A stretch of 64,000 nucleotides of DNA from Trogon surrucura (GCA_020746105.1 CM036617.1:180014412-180078411); one strand, 5' to 3'. Numbered from the stretch's first letter, positions 36,831-50,534 are shown. Program-made: numbers and translations. The notes: generated by a model not told the origin, from the sequence alone.

Positions 36831-37710
36831 ATCATAGAATCATAGAATGTGTTGGGATGGAAGGGACCTTTAAAAGTCAGGTAGTCCAACCCCTCTGCAG
36901 TGAAAAGAGATACCTAGCTGATTAGGTTGCTCAGAGCCCCATCTATTGTGACCTTGAATGTTTCCAGGGAGGGGACTTCTACCACCTCTCTGTGTAACCC
37001 AGTGAAACCCAGTGTTTCACCACCCTCACTGTGCAAAATTTCTTCCCTATAGCCAGTCTAAATCTACCTTGTTTTAATTTAAAAACGTTACCCCCTGTCC
37101 AATCACAACAGATTCTGCTAAAAAGATTCTCCCCATCTTTTTTTATAAGCCCTTAAGTACTGAAAGGCTGCAACAAGGTCTCTCCAAAGCCTTCTCTTCC
37201 TCAGACTAAATAATCCCAGTTCTCTCAGACTTTCTTCATAGGAGAGGTGTTCCATACCTCTCATCATTTTTGTGGCCCTTCTCTGGACTTGCTCCAATAA
37301 GTCCATGTCTTTCTTCTGCTGAGGTCTCCAGAGCTGGACACAGTATTCTAGGCGAGGTCTCACCAGAACAGAGTAGAGGGGCAGGATCACCTTCCTTGAT
37401 CTGCTGGCCACATTAGTTTCAGTGCGGCCCAGGACACAGTTGGCTTTCTGGTCTGTGGGTGTGCGCTGTTGACTCAAGTCCCACTTTTCATCCAGTAACC
37501 CTAGTATCCCCAAGTCCTTCCCCACAGGTCTGACCTCAATCCTTTCACCCCTTCAGCCTATATTGGTAATGGGGGTTGCCCTGACCCAGGTGCAACTTCA
37601 TTGAACTTGTTGAACCTTATGAGGTTCATACATGTCCACCTTCTAAGCTTGTCTGAGTCCCTCTGGATAGCATCCCTTCCCTGAGGCGTGTCAGCTGGAT
37701 GCCATGCACT
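36831..37710 (-). mobile_element. CR1 LINE 3' half
   Basis: The 3' end at left is ATCATAGAATCATAGAATGTG, followed by the complement of the GGGACCTT core. A long open minus-strand frame (37118-37525, 135 codons) covers the C-terminal ORF2 segment, including ILPLYSVLVRPRLEYCVQLW, ERVQRR-like QVQRRATKMMRGMEHLSYE and LGLFSLRKRRLWRDL. Similarity fades near 37710. Substitutions and small indels near 36990-37010 (a duplicated CCCAGTGAAA) show moderate age. Confidence 0.92.
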
Positions 37711-40700
37711 GATGGACAAAGAAAGTAGCTTCAGGCAGAAGAACAAGTGAAACATGCCTACTTTAGTCCAGGTGGACTACAAAAACATGGTGAGGTTGGG
37801 TGGTGATGCTGGGGAGAAACTAGAAAGAAAAACTTGAATAAAAGGAGGTTGGGAGATGCAATGAGGATCTCTGAAAACCAGATTTTCCTCAGCAGCTGAG
37901 AGAGAATTTGCCTACCGAAACACAGCTGCTTTCTAACACTGAAGAGAAGACAACTAATATTTCTGAATTGTGGCCTGAGCTATGAGACTTAAGTTATGAG
38001 AAACATAGATAAATAATGGTGGTGGAGCTGGTAGAGCTGAATATCAGGGCTGTGCGTTGTGTGCACCTAGAAACCTGAAACCATTAATTTTCTGTGTGGT
38101 CCCCAGCTCTTCTTTACATTTCTGAGATAACGGACTGGAATGAGAAAATAGATCACCCTGATACCAGGTGATTGACTGAACTAGTAAGCACCTTCACAAA
38201 GAAACTTTTGACTATTTGTCACAGGAGCTCTCCAGATGGGAATTTTGGACAATCCTAGCTTTTTTCCTCTGCTCTTGCTGTGCCTAAATCCAACTGATGG
38301 ACATGACTTGTGTGCTTCAGTGTGCTGATGACTGTCCTATACTGAGCGTCTGCCAATCACTGAGACTCCCCAAATTAGTTCCTGCTGCAAAATTGATGAA
38401 AGTCAAATTCAGGCATGGATGATAAGTTCCCTAGAGATGGTAAGAAGAGATTGATCCTGCAGCTGCACTAATGGTCACATGGAATGGAGATGTTTTGCAT
38501 GTAGTTCAAGATAGTATCAAGAGTCATACATTTATGGGAGCAGCCACTTAGGATACAGCAATTCATCAGAAGAGCTGTTTAGTGTCTCATCCAATCCAGC
38601 TGAAGATGCCAGACTCCTTTTGTCATCTATACAGTAACTGAAGCAGAGGTTCTGTGGCAAATATTAATAGCTGCATCGTAGAGTGTATACATGAGAGACT
38701 AAATTAAAACTGCAGAAGCAATGCTAATGCTGACAGTCTTAAGTCTTTGTCATGTCTTTTATCTTGTTTTAATATGTTTCTGTGTGTGTGTAAAAGAGCA
38801 CCGGGGGGTGAACGGCACATTGAAAAGTTCCTTCCAAGAAGAGATTGTGGTGTACAAGATGACAGTAAGATACAAAACAGACAAAGTAAGTGAAACAGGA
38901 ACTTTGCACTAAATAACAAGAAAGTACTCCACATACAGTATGCCTTTCTCACCTTCTGTTACCAGCAGTTTTTAATTCAATAGAAAGTGTAATACTTGAC
39001 TAAATCAGTAAACCACGTAAAATCAGTAAAATGCTTAGTATTACTTGCTTGTTTTCTGTGATGGCTTGTGTAGTGACATTTGATGTGCATGTTTGCATGT
39101 GACATATTTGCAACACAGTGTGTGTTTCCACAGGAAAGTGCTCCTGGGTGATGGAGAAGGATACTCTTGATTCGTGTGTGATTGTTGCTGTCTGAGTGGG
39201 GCAGAAAGGGGAACATGTTCTCCTCCTTAGAAGCAGTGAGATATGGTAAGAGGCAGAGTACAGGGAGGGAAAGGCAGTGAATGAGATGCAGTAAGCAATA
39301 CAGAAGAGAAGCAAACAAACAGCCCAGCAGGCTTGGAGGATGATGCACTGCAGAGCCTGGAGGTCCACTGAGCAAAGGAATGGGATGACTTTTGCAGGGC
39401 TTAGCTAGGACTATGCACAATGAGCCACTGTCCAATAAAGGGTCCTGTCCAGCACAGATGCAGCGAGCACAGGGGAATCTGTCTTCCACACTCTCTTGGC
39501 ATTTTGGGAGAGTTTGATACAAGGAAAAGACTTAACTGGACCTGTTTCAAATCCCTGGCCAACTCGTCCACCAGTCAGAGGCAATAATATATACGTGAAT
39601 GCTGTTGCGGAAATACTGTGAAACCCAACTGAATCACCAACTTGTATATCAATCTTCACAATAAGACTTTTTTTTATTATTATTTTTTTTCTGATTAATG
39701 TCTTTGTTTTTTCACCTCTCTTCCTTTTTTGGAGATCTTATTGAACCATACGGATTCACTAGTGAAACAAATAACATGTTGGAGTTGGAAGCCAGAGGCT
39801 TATTTGCCAGGAAGAAATAAGTTTAAAATCTACAGAGCAAAGATTATGTACATGACACAATGAGTGATGAAATAAAGGAAAAACTAGGGGTTTTATGTAC
39901 AGAAATATAGCAAGTATAATACCTGTCTTGCAATTCAGGGACAAACAAAAACAGACCTAACAATGTAGAGTATTAAGCAACCAGTTCTGCTCTGAGTCTA
40001 AATGCTCTCCAGGTTTTGGATGTGCAGTTTTGGCCTAGCCAAAAGGTCACCTTTTTATTTTTGCACTTGAAATCATGGAACGCATGAGGAAAACAAAGGA
40101 AATACAAAAAATGGGGCTCAGGAATAAAACACTTCATCAAATAAATAACGTGTCAGACCTTAGAGTCCACTGACTGTGGAGAATGTTAACAGCATTGGCT
40201 AGACTAACATTACTTCCACCAGCAGGCAGATTTCTTACAAATATGATCTTTCAGCTATTTCATTAACCTCACACTCCCACACACGAAATTGAAGCTTAAA
40301 GGTCATGTTTAATGTGTTCAGTGTTTTCAGATCGTTCTAATTCCAAACCTGAAGCTTATTCTTATAGTAAGTCTATTTACTAAATTTCAGCTCTGAATCT
40401 CTTATCCTTTACGTATATTTTTATTAGAATACTTCATTTCTGTTCTAAAGTTTTGCATTTTCTTTTTTAATGGCATATTTACTCAGTCAATAATATTTTT
40501 TTGATACACAAACGAAGCTATTTTAGAAGGAATCCCTCACAGCTAGTAACAGGGACTGTTTCTGTAAGTGCTACAGAGATATTTTAATACACATACACTT
40601 GCATAATTTAAATATATTGTTGGTATTTTGTTGTTTACATGATCTAATTATTGTTGTCTTCTGACCTTTCAAATCCTCCCAGTGCTTTCCAAATGTATGC

Positions 40701-41619
40701 CTACCTGATTTTTAGTATTCTGACATCAAAGACTTTAAAGATATTTTAGTGCCAAATTCCCATTCAAATGAATGAAAGTGATTTCCCCAAACAACAGAAG
40801 ATATCAAATAAGATCTGAGAATACAATTCAGGGAATTCCTGAACTGTATAGTTCTATGTTGACTATATAGCAAAAAATAGTCCATGTTATTTGTGCAGAT
40901 TACTTCTATAACTGTTTTTTCGTTTTCTCTATTGAGAACAGTAAATCTTTATTGCCTACATTTTACTTGTCCTTTTAGGCTGCCTTAATCACAGGTTGCA
41001 GCCGCTTGTTGCTTATCTGTACAAGTAAAGGACTGAGATGCTAGTGGTTGTGGTAAGCAAGACTTATAGCCAACTTTGACTTGATGATCTATTTGTTTAA
41101 ATTAAGGTGCTTTTCCTTTTTTATAAGGGATGGGCTTCACCTTTTTCATCGAAAATTTCCCAGGGTAAGCGTGTACATCAGCATACATTTATTTAGTCAA
41201 ACTCCTTATAATAGGAATGCAGAATGACTATTAATAAAACCATAGATTTTAAATAGACAAACTGCAATTAACTTGGCGTTTTGCTTTGTAAGATCTTTTG
41301 GGAAACTGACTGAAGGGGAGGAAGTAGCTGCGACAAGCTGACAGCCCTCTAAATTCGTATTGACAAGGGCAGAAATTCTTTCTGGTTATGAAGGAAATAT
41401 AGGAAATGCAATAGAATAATTCTGCTGAAGTCAAATTAAAAACACTATCTAGGAAGTGGGAACTGGATGAGACATTAAGGAGAAATTTGAAAGCATAAAA
41501 AGACAAACTGATAAAAATCAGCTAATAGAATGATTCATCTGAAAGGGACACCAGCTTCAACAAGAAATGGTGTAGAAGGATATTGGCATTAAGATGAAAA
41601 CCAAAACAGAAAGAATTGT
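37711..41619. other. Unassigned sequence
   Basis: No repeat family was recognised with confidence. A 181-codon minus-strand frame at 38977-39522 is the longest non-CR1 frame in the window but has a low-information composition (runs of L, H, S and C) and no domain. An AATAAAGGGTCCTG at about 39433 could be a polyadenylation signal of an unrecognised transcript or LTR. Nothing more can be supported. Confidence 0.5.
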
Positions 41620-42180
41620 CTAGTACTTATTAAAGGAGGATAGCTATAAATAGATGATGTTAAGCAGGATGAACTGTTTAATGCCTTTTTAGCATGCAAT
41701 CAAGTGATTATCAAGCTGAACCACTGACAGAGGGAAAGATCTCAACGTCTGAGTATGGGAGAGATATTGACCCAGTGGAGGGCCTTGAAGATGTTTAGGG
41801 GATTGGAGTAAAGGACATCTGAATGGGAACTGAGTGTGTTTAACCTAGAGAAGGGTAAGTGGAGATCTAATTACAGTATTATAGAGAAGGTGGACCCAGA
41901 TTCTCCACAGGGAGCACAGTGAATGGTCAATGGTCCAAAGATTAAATATGAGAAATTCTAATTACACATAAGTAAAAAGTAATTCATTATAAGAGGTCTC
42001 CCAGAGTTGTTCAGTAATCTCCTTCTGTGGGGATTTTTGACAACTCTAAGGGCAAGGTTATGAGCAGTCTGATCTAATTCTGAGGAAGAGGTTGTACTAA
42101 ATCCTAGTAGTTAGGTCTAGGTACTAGATCGCTTGTGGTCCCCTCCATCCTATTTTTGTCTATAGTTCTGTGATTTTATG
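41620..42180 (+). mobile_element. Very old CR1-like fragment
   Basis: The 3' part (about 41770-42180) keeps the order of a CR1 end: TTTAACCTAGAGAAGGG, GGAGATCTAATTACAG, GTCTCCCAGAGTTGTTCAG, a GTGGTCCCCTCCATCC core and TTCTGTGATTTTATG as an eroded octamer. Further left, GATGAACTGTTTAATGCCTTT (about 41667-41687) resembles the ELFNAFFA stretch that precedes the CR1 polymerase, so a large internal deletion may join the two parts. Divergence is strong and no frame survives. Confidence 0.6.
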
Positions 42181-44054
42181 TCCTAAAGTAAGATGTTTTC
42201 AGACAAGATGAATTTGCTGAGCTTTTTTCTAGGATTCTTTAATGTTTTAGAACCTATTGAACTTTCAAAGATATTGGTGGTACATCTAGCTATAGGTCTA
42301 GGTACAGTTGATCCTGGAAGCTTTAGGGATGAAGTATATGATTTCTTAAACCCTTCAAAGATTCCTTGTAATCTGATCATTACAGAATGTTTCAGAAATG
42401 ATAGGAAAATCTTTCTCAAAATACTTTCAGAGAGGATAGATATACTATGTGACTTCGTGGGAAATTAGATTCAGTCCTACCTGATGAACTCTGATACTGG
42501 ACACGACCTTTTCTTTCAAAAGTGCTTTTTACGTTGCTCCTTGTTTCTATTTGCCTATTATCACACAGACATAGTGAGAAAGAAAAAGTGCAAGGTGCCC
42601 ATAGCTGATACAGCAGTCACAGAAGCTAAGCTTTGAGCAATAAAAAGGTACAAAATATTCTGAAAAAAAAACAGAGCCTAGAAGTCTTATCATTACTCCT
42701 TATCGCAGTGATAACTTTGTTTGAATTTCTTAGTATTTAAATATATTTTAGCTTTGATTATATTGGTATTTAACTTTAAAATAGTTCTTTTGAAGTCACA
42801 ATATTATTTGTTTATTGTTATTATTACTGAGACATAGAGGGTATTATGATGTATAGTTTCAAAAGCGCTGTCTGTTGAGGTGCTCCACGACCCCTCCTAC
42901 TAGTGTGGCCATGAATGAAATCCAACAGCAGAACGTGGAACAACATACAGGTGCAATTGAGACATGAATTCAGCCTTTTTCCTTCTGCCATGAGAGAGTA
43001 CCTTGGGGAAGAAAAAAAAAAACCCAAGTCCATATCTGTATGTCCAAAACGTTTCTGCTTTCTCAGCAAATACTACAACACTTTGCTTTGTATGTTTGAC
43101 TATGTCTGACAGTGTAATTTTATTTCTTTCCTACGGGGCTCCAAGATGTGATGAACTGATACCGATTTTTGACTCTTCCAAGGAGCTTCAGCTGAAAATC
43201 AAAAGTAAATAGTAGTGCCACAGTTTGTGTCTCAGATGAACATATAGGTAAACACTGGATGAATGAGCCCCAGTGAATATAACTTAGGAAATACACAAAG
43301 CTGGTTTAGCCACTTTTCAGGCAGAAAAGTGGTACTGCCTCAGCAGTATGTCAGCATCCTGTTACCTGGGAGGGACTCATTTTGAGATAAGGTCATAACA
43401 CAAGTCATACATTTCACTTCAGTGCTGAGGAGTCTGATTCATGTCTGTTCCAGTCAACAGAAAGATTTGCAATGACTTCGAAAGGATTTGGAGTAAACAC
43501 CAGCTTGAGCTAGACAGAGGCTGGCTTCTTCACGCAAATCTTAGACATGTACTTTTAAAGCAACTAACACCCTAGTTTTTACCTACAGGTGGCTATGTGA
43601 CGAAGAATATTAACTATAGGCAAAATAATGTTTAAATTTCACTGTGGTCATAAGCTTCTGTATCTTCATAAATGACCCTTTCAAGTTTCCCTCAAACTGA
43701 AATACATTATTCTGATCCTTTTAAGTGATTTTTTTTTTTAAGTTGTGGGGGTTTTTTTGGTTGATTGTGACTTCGATTTTTGTTGTCTTTCTTTTTTTCC
43801 ACAAGTGCTATACTGATTATTAGTACAATAGCGTGATAGTCACAAAAGTGATGTCAGGAACTACACGCTCCAATTTAGCAGTTCTGGAGGTATTGTACTA
43901 AAGCTCTGCAAATTCAACAGGTTTCAGCTGCCCAGGATACCTTGAGCTCCAAGGAACACCAGTTTGCTGGCCCAGCCTGCAACTCCAATCACACCACTTG
44001 TGACAGCAATGAATTATATCTCAACGGAGACCTTTGACAGTGTCTATATTCTTA
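42181..44054. other. Unassigned sequence
   Basis: Two opposing frames overlap at 42183-42468 (78 codons minus, 91 codons plus), neither of which is recognisable. The rest is AT-rich with T-rich patches near 43730-43800. No repeat boundary was recognised. Confidence 0.55.
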
Positions 44055-44246
44055 AGGTGTTGATGGACAGCCATCTGAACATGAGCCAGCAGTGTGCCCA
44101 GGTGGCCAAGAAGGCCAATGGCATCCTGACCTGTATCAGGAATGGTGCTGTCAGCAGGAACAGAGAGGCTTTGGCGAGGCCTCACCTCTAGTATTGTGTC
44201 CAGTTTTGAGCCTCTCACTACAAGAGGGACATTGAGGTGCTGGAGG
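44055..44246 (+). mobile_element. Internal CR1 fragment lacking both ends
   Basis: This 190-bp piece of ORF2 encodes [21 protein letters not shown] and then a broken LARPHL..YCVQF segment. It corresponds to about 55.98-56.18 kb in the long copy. It stops at GAGGTGCTGGAGG without the 3' untranslated region or octamers. Losing the 3' end is unusual for a target-primed insertion and points to a later deletion or rearrangement. Confidence 0.85.
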
Positions 44247-47200
44247 TGGGCTACCAAGCTGGACATCTTAGTGAAGTACCAAGTATTTTCAAGTACATGT
44301 GTAAAATAGTCATGTTTCCAGAAATGTCCTCCCAGCTCCTCATCAAAAGCTATTCTTGTGGGAAACATCTGCTCTCAGATGTTTCTCTGTCCAAGGGATC
44401 TAAAAATGAAGGTGCTAGGAGAATCTTGTACCTTTTCCTCTAACAGGAAGCTATGATGGATGTAAACAGAGATTACTAGAAATACACAGAAACTGAGATA
44501 GTAACAGCAGCAGAAATGCATTTCTGTCTGGGGATTTTTTCTCTTAAGAGCTGCGTTTGGTGGATCTAGACAGGTTTATGTCAGGACACTGACTATGAGT
44601 CCTCCTCTTACGGCGTCTGCTGCTCATGTCTGGAAGAAAACTGTGTGTCATTAGTTCTAAGTGCTGGTGTACATGAAATAATGTAAATAACAGGTCCAAA
44701 TGAAGCAATTTGATTTGAACGGAGTCCACAGCTGTATCTCTTTTGATTTTTGTTTTACTGACTTCCTGCTTCTTTCCTGCTGTTATCATCCACTACTTTG
44801 CATTTGTATATAAACCAGTCCAGACACCACATTTGTATGCATTGCATAGCTTTTCACAGCAATTACGTTGCTTTTCTTCAGACATAGACTACTTTCACTA
44901 AAAACCTCTCTAGCATGAAGAAAGGAGACATTTTTACAAAATAAATCAGCATATTCTAAACAGCTGGCTGTAGTAGCCACAGGGTAGGTACAGCATGGGT
45001 AGGCTGTGACCTAGTCCAAATCTGCTGCCAGATTGCTATTTAACCAGGGATTAGTGCAAGGCAAGCCACCGTGCATCTGCTCTGAGGTGGCTTCACATGA
45101 AACTTGACATAATCAATCTCTCTGAAAACATGGGTCTGTGCAGGGAAACAACACTTGGACAAATAAGTTGAAGTGTCACAAATAGTTCCCGAAGGATTAA
45201 AGGTCTGCATTGCACAACTATGTGCCAGATGTGTGAGGAGGACTAGGGAAGGAAAAGGAAAGGTTGGGTTTAGGTTTTACAAATATGGAAGATTTGGCCT
45301 TCACCATCTAGTCTGGAACCTAAGAAATGAAGGATGGAAACTTTAAACCCATTCATTAGATATTCAGGGCCTATGTTAAAATTTGTAAGAGTCAGGGATT
45401 TTCTGCCTTTGGTCATGTTGAAAGGTGAGTTTAGAACCTCAGTACTCAGGTGTTCAGAAACTTTCTAATTCTTGCCAAAAGCTAATAATAATCAATGCAT
45501 TTCTAATTGTTCTTAAGAGACCTCCGCCTTCCCGCTCTTCTCCCTTACTCTCCTAGACTAGATGCAGACATAATTACGTTGTCTCTCAACGTTTATACTG
45601 CTACATTTGAGTACAAATCTAAGATTTTATGTGTGGGTTCTTTTATGGCAAACTCTCTATTTATCCTTTTCTGAACCACTTTCGTTTGGAATTCAAGTTC
45701 ATTGAACATCTGTGTTCAAATATTCCATGAGATTTTGGATCAGGTCTTGCTTCTTCCACTTGAAAGGCATAATTTTTTATTATTTTTTTTACTGTTACGA
45801 GAGTTGTCTGATGACTCATTAGGGAGTTGTTGTCTTTTTTGTGGTACTTAACATCAAAGATAACTAGACATCTAATGATTAAATCAAAGCACTTTCTGTC
45901 TTTATATATTGTTTACTATTTTGTGTATTAAACAGTTGTTACCCACATGGTGGAACTCGTGTGCCTGATGCTGAGCTTGTTAAATAACAAGTAGTTCAAA
46001 TTTGGGGATGAGTTCCAGCTAGCCGTGCTGAAGATAGTGTCATACATATCTTAACTCCTTTACACAAATGCTGAACTGACAATTTACCTTCAGCACAAGA
46101 GGAAAAATCTGACTTTATGCCATAAGAAATTTTGCTAGGCATTTTGACTCTAAATTACTGCATACTTTTATAAAGCATTAACTTAATCTTTATAACCTGG
46201 TCATTTAAAAAATTATACATCCCAAGGGCAAGATACTGCAGTTTGAATTTACTTCTTTGTGCTTGAATGAACAGGTCCTCTGATGCTGAAGACAATTAAT
46301 ATCTCATTGTTCAGAATGCAGTGAGATGAAGACCACAGGTCTAAGCTTCACTGTCCAACTTCTTTAGTCATTGATATTTGTGGCAAATGAGAGCAAAAGG
46401 TTAATCAACAACAACAGCTTTTCCTTCTGCTTTGAATACCAGTTACAGGTGCATTAGAAGGTAGAATGGTGGGTGTACACACCATGTACATTTGCATGTA
46501 TGCATCTGTGTGCACCCCCATGTGTCTATTAATTTTAACTTTACATGAGACTGGTGGGGTTCCGTGCAGAGGATGAGGTAGCAGTCTTCCCCGTTTTATC
46601 TTACCTGCAGATGAAGTACCCTGTTCCCAAGGCATGTCTCACGAACCTTGTCATCTCCACTAGGTAATATTTACCCTGGTTGCTTCCTGCTAAATCCAGC
46701 TTTTATGACTCTGTACTGTATTTTGTTTTCTCCCATTTCTAGAATGTTTCTCAGCTAAAGTGCTGTACTTATTTTATTCATAGCCTTCACTTAAATAAGT
46801 AACCTTCAGTTTCTCTCTGTGCAGAGGTAATGATCGATCATTTTCCTTCTCAAAATAGAGTTTGTTGCCTGGTGTTTCTTATCAAATCTGCTGAAAATCT
46901 TTTCCAGCACAGAGTCTCAAATTGCAGAATGCCCTTCCTGACATCATTAATAAGAGTAACCAAGCTGAAGATTTTTTTTTTTTTTTTGTAAGAATCTTGC
47001 CAAATGCAGAAACTTTGAAAAGTGAGGTAAAGTCTTCTGGAAAGATGAAAATTAGGGCAGATTATTGAGTTCTGTTATAACTTTCTTGCTAGTTACGGTG
47101 TTTTGTGGGGTCCTTCAGACCATCTCTTTCATACAGCCTCCTTCACAGTCAGACAAAGAAATGGACACTAGTTCCCTTTGGCTGGAGCTCTTTCAGGATC

Positions 47201-49914
47201 AAACCATAGATGTCTATTTCCTTTCATGCATACAGAAAATGAACCTTAACATTATTCTAGCAGGATAACAAGATGCTGGTGATCAACTCCTTCTCTCCTA
47301 TCAACAGCTGGTTGGGCACAGCCTGCAGCGTACTAGACCCAGACCTCCTATGCAGAAGTAAATATCTCCCAGGAACTACAAATGAAATGAAGGAGAAAAT
47401 GTCCTCCACATATTTGACACTTTCCAGAGTGCATCCTTAGAGAGGTCGTAGTGAGAAGATGAGATTACCCACCTAGTACAGCAGTAATCATAATGAAATA
47501 TGTTTTAGTAGACAGTGAAGAAATAAAATGAGGTGGTAAAGAAACTTAGAACTGGTGACATCACACTTCAAAGAAAAGCCTGTCTAATGGTAAAAATACG
47601 TGAAAAAATTATATAGAATTTAATGACTTTCAAAATACTGGAGAATGATTAATTGACTGGGTGAAGAGCCACCGGTTCGGATGAGCACATTAATCACTAC
47701 AGTGGCATGTCTCTCACACACTCCATTCAGTGCTTAGCACTTGCCTTTTATACCTGGAGATGCAGGACTCTTGGACAATCATTGATAACATACCATGTGG
47801 GGTGGTGGTGGGGAGGAAAACTGAACAACTCATCACCCATCGGTTCAGTGTTCAGGGAAAGCTTTTGCCTCAGGGTTTGTAGAAGACCTATGTTTTCTCC
47901 TCTTGTGGCAGAGCACAACAGACCTCTCTTGTCCCTTTCTGGTTTGGCTTTGTTGTTTTTTTTTTACTGCTCACCCACTGATGCAGTATTGGCCTGGCCC
48001 TGGTTGAAAAGCAGCAAGGATTGGACAAATAACTGGAGAATGATGGCTGTTTCTGGATGGGGAAACACCCTTATTGCTTGTGTGAAATTATTGAGTGATA
48101 CCAAAGAGAACAGGAGGCTAAATAATCTGTGTTTATAGGAGAGCACTAGGAGTCCAGGAGACATATGGGTAGACAGTTGCTTTTTCAGAGACCAAATACT
48201 TACATGGAAAATATTTGTAGAAAAGGAGCCTAAAAGTCCAGATAATGTCCCCGGAGATTCTCATGTTTGATAATACAGTGTTATTTAGTGACACTTTTCA
48301 TTTTTTGAAGAAAATTAATGTTTCATACTATGCATATGTTCTAGCAAGGGATTAGATGTCAGGATATTTGAGTGTTCCTGAATGTACTAACAACTTACAC
48401 AGTTTCAGAAGTCTTAACACACTTAGTCTCTTTATTCCTCTGTTCTGCCTAGAAAGTGAATTTAGCAACTCTTCCCTTAGACAATCTATCACAGTCCCTG
48501 TTCAGGAAAATCCACTTGTGGAGGCAGAGGGATACTCTACTTCCTTAAGGATTGTCAGTTTCTGGGCATAAGATGGTAGTATAAGCAATCCATGTGTACT
48601 AGAAAGTGGTATAGATGAGCCAAACAAAAGTATTTAACTTTGTAATCCTAAGTAGTATGATTTCCCAGATGGAATGTTCCTAATTGAGCTTGTGATTTCC
48701 ATTCATATCACCCAGGTCCCTGCTTCCCAGCTGGGATGACTGAATGCAGTTCAGGGAAAATACGAAATAATTTGAAAGATGGACTAAGTTAAATTAAGTA
48801 TTTTTCATCCAAATATGACAGTAAACAAGCAGAAGCAGTCATACTTTGTGCTTTATATAAGCCATATTTTGCATGTTGGATCTGTCAGAGTGGTATCTGC
48901 ACAGCAGAAGGTTAGACTAGAGATAAATGGTAGGAAAAAACACAGGGAGGGTCTGCCTCTCTGGCAGGCACAGGTTAAAAAAAAACAAACCTGTTAATGC
49001 TCTATTGTTCCAAAAGGCACGTACATGCCAGTTTGCTAGTTTTGAGGATGACTATACATTATTCAGAGTCTTCTGATGGAGTTACAGAGCTAGAGATGAG
49101 GCCAAGAGCGTTGTCACAGACCCAGATCTGGGTTCAGATTCCAGCCTGCTGCCAGTTTCACTACAGCTACATGCTGGAAGCATAACTTGGACCTCATCTA
49201 ATTGTAACTAACTTCAGACTTTCAGTTATAATTAGTTGTGTGATGTCCACAAAACAAACAAACAGATCTGTTCTCATGCAAATGCTGCCAGTAACAGAAG
49301 CTAGTAAAATCTGAGACCTATCATCTGTGTTGTATAGTTCCTTTCTAGTCAAGTGGTTTTCACTTTGCTTGAAGTATTTGCAGCTGTTAAGTGCAAAATT
49401 TTACAGGAGTGGAACGTGAGCTTGACGTGACAGGAGTAATTTGAAAGGCTGGGAAAAGAAGTAATAAAAGTCTTTCAATGATTCTGTAGAAGACATTGCA
49501 CAGGGGTATAAATTCTGATTAAATGATAATGGGTTTTGTTTGTTTTGTTGTTTACTGAAGGTTCAATAATATTTGAAGCGGGATCCAGTTGTAGGACTAT
49601 TTGGATTCTGTGTCAGGTAACTGTGACTACTAGGATGCTTCATCTCTTTCTCTTCCCCACATAATCTGCACTAGAACGTTTTTTAGGTCACCCAACTAAA
49701 TGGTTATGAAAGCTATAAAGGAGGTGAACAGGCTTTTTATTCCTTACTTGAAATGCTTGCCATTCCCATTTGAAGTCAGATAAAACAGTGTTGCATACAG
49801 ATCGGTGAGAATCTAGCTATGCCTAGGGAACTGAGTGGAAATATCCTTTCTAAAAATTTTAGCTACAGACATGCTCACTTTTGCTGACATTTTGTCTCTG
49901 TGAGCAAAAGTTTA
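44247..49914. other. Unassigned sequence, 5.7 kb
   Basis: No repeat family or known gene was recognised. A 16-T run lies at 46972-46987. A 143-codon plus-strand frame at 47707-48138 lacks domain features. A short candidate minus-strand exon at 44544-44629 is listed separately. Confidence 0.5.
44544..44629 (-). other. Candidate minus-strand terminal exon, basic C terminus
   Basis: On the minus strand CACACAGTTTTCTTCCAG (acceptor AG at 44631-44630), with a branch-point-like CTAAT about 25 bases upstream, precedes an 86-base segment that stays open to TAA. It would encode about 28 residues with an SRRRKRRTHSQC cluster and a serine- and arginine-rich end. Polybasic tails occur in secreted ligands and nuclear proteins, but no family was recognised. 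It may be chance. Confidence 0.15.
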
Positions 49915-50534
49915 CACAGAATCACAGAATGTTAGGGGTTGGAAGGGACCTCAAAGGATCACCTAGTCCAACCCCCCTGCCAGAGCAGGATCACCTAGAG
50001 TAGGTCACACAGGAACACGTCCAGGAGGGTTTTGAATGTCTCCAGAGAAGGAGACTCCACAACCTCCCTGGGCAGCCTGTGCCAGTGCTCTGTCACCCTC
50101 ACAGTGAAAAAGTTCTTTCTAATGTTTTTGCGGAACCTCCTATGCTCCAGCTCGAACCCATTGTCCCTTGTCCTGTCATTAGACATCACTGAGAAGAGCC
50201 TGGCTCCGTCCTCCTGACACTCACCCTTTACATATTTATAAACATTAATGAGGTCACCCCTCAGCCTCCTCTTTTCCAAGCTAAAGAGACCCAGCTCCTT
50301 CAGCCTTTCCTCATAAGGGAGATGTTCCACTCCCTTCATCATCTCTGTGGCTCTGCGCTGGACTCTTTCATGCAGCTCCCTGTCCTTCTTGAGCTGAGGG
50401 GCCCAGAACTGGACACAATATTCCAGATGTGGCCTCACCAGCGTAGAGGGGGAGGAGAACTTCTCTTGACATACTAGCCATCCCCCTTCTAAATACACTC
50501 TAGGATGCCATTGGCCTTTTTGGACATGAGGGCA
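49915..50534 (-). mobile_element. Fairly young CR1 LINE 3' half
   Basis: It starts at left with CACAGAATCACAGAATGTTAG (the 3' tail) and the complement of the core GGGACCTCAAAGGATC. A minus-strand frame runs open for most of its length (within 49995-50597) and encodes [40 protein letters not shown] and [18 protein letters not shown]. It is close to, but distinct from, the 6.7- and 55-kb subfamily. Similarity ends near GGGCACAT at 50534, and the last part of the open frame is flanking DNA. Confidence 0.93.

Noticed and set aside
39411..39460. AATAAAGGGTCCTG considered as part of another LTR
   Set aside because: No TG..CA termini, TATA box or target duplication could be placed around it.
38977..39522. 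181-codon minus-strand open frame, longest outside CR1
   Set aside because: The composition is dominated by L, S, H and C with no domain, signal or splice context. One such frame is expected by chance in 64 kb.
47707..48138. 143-codon plus-strand open frame
   Set aside because: No domain or family resemblance. It contains a T-run-derived FFF stretch, and nothing nearby suggests a promoter or exon structure.
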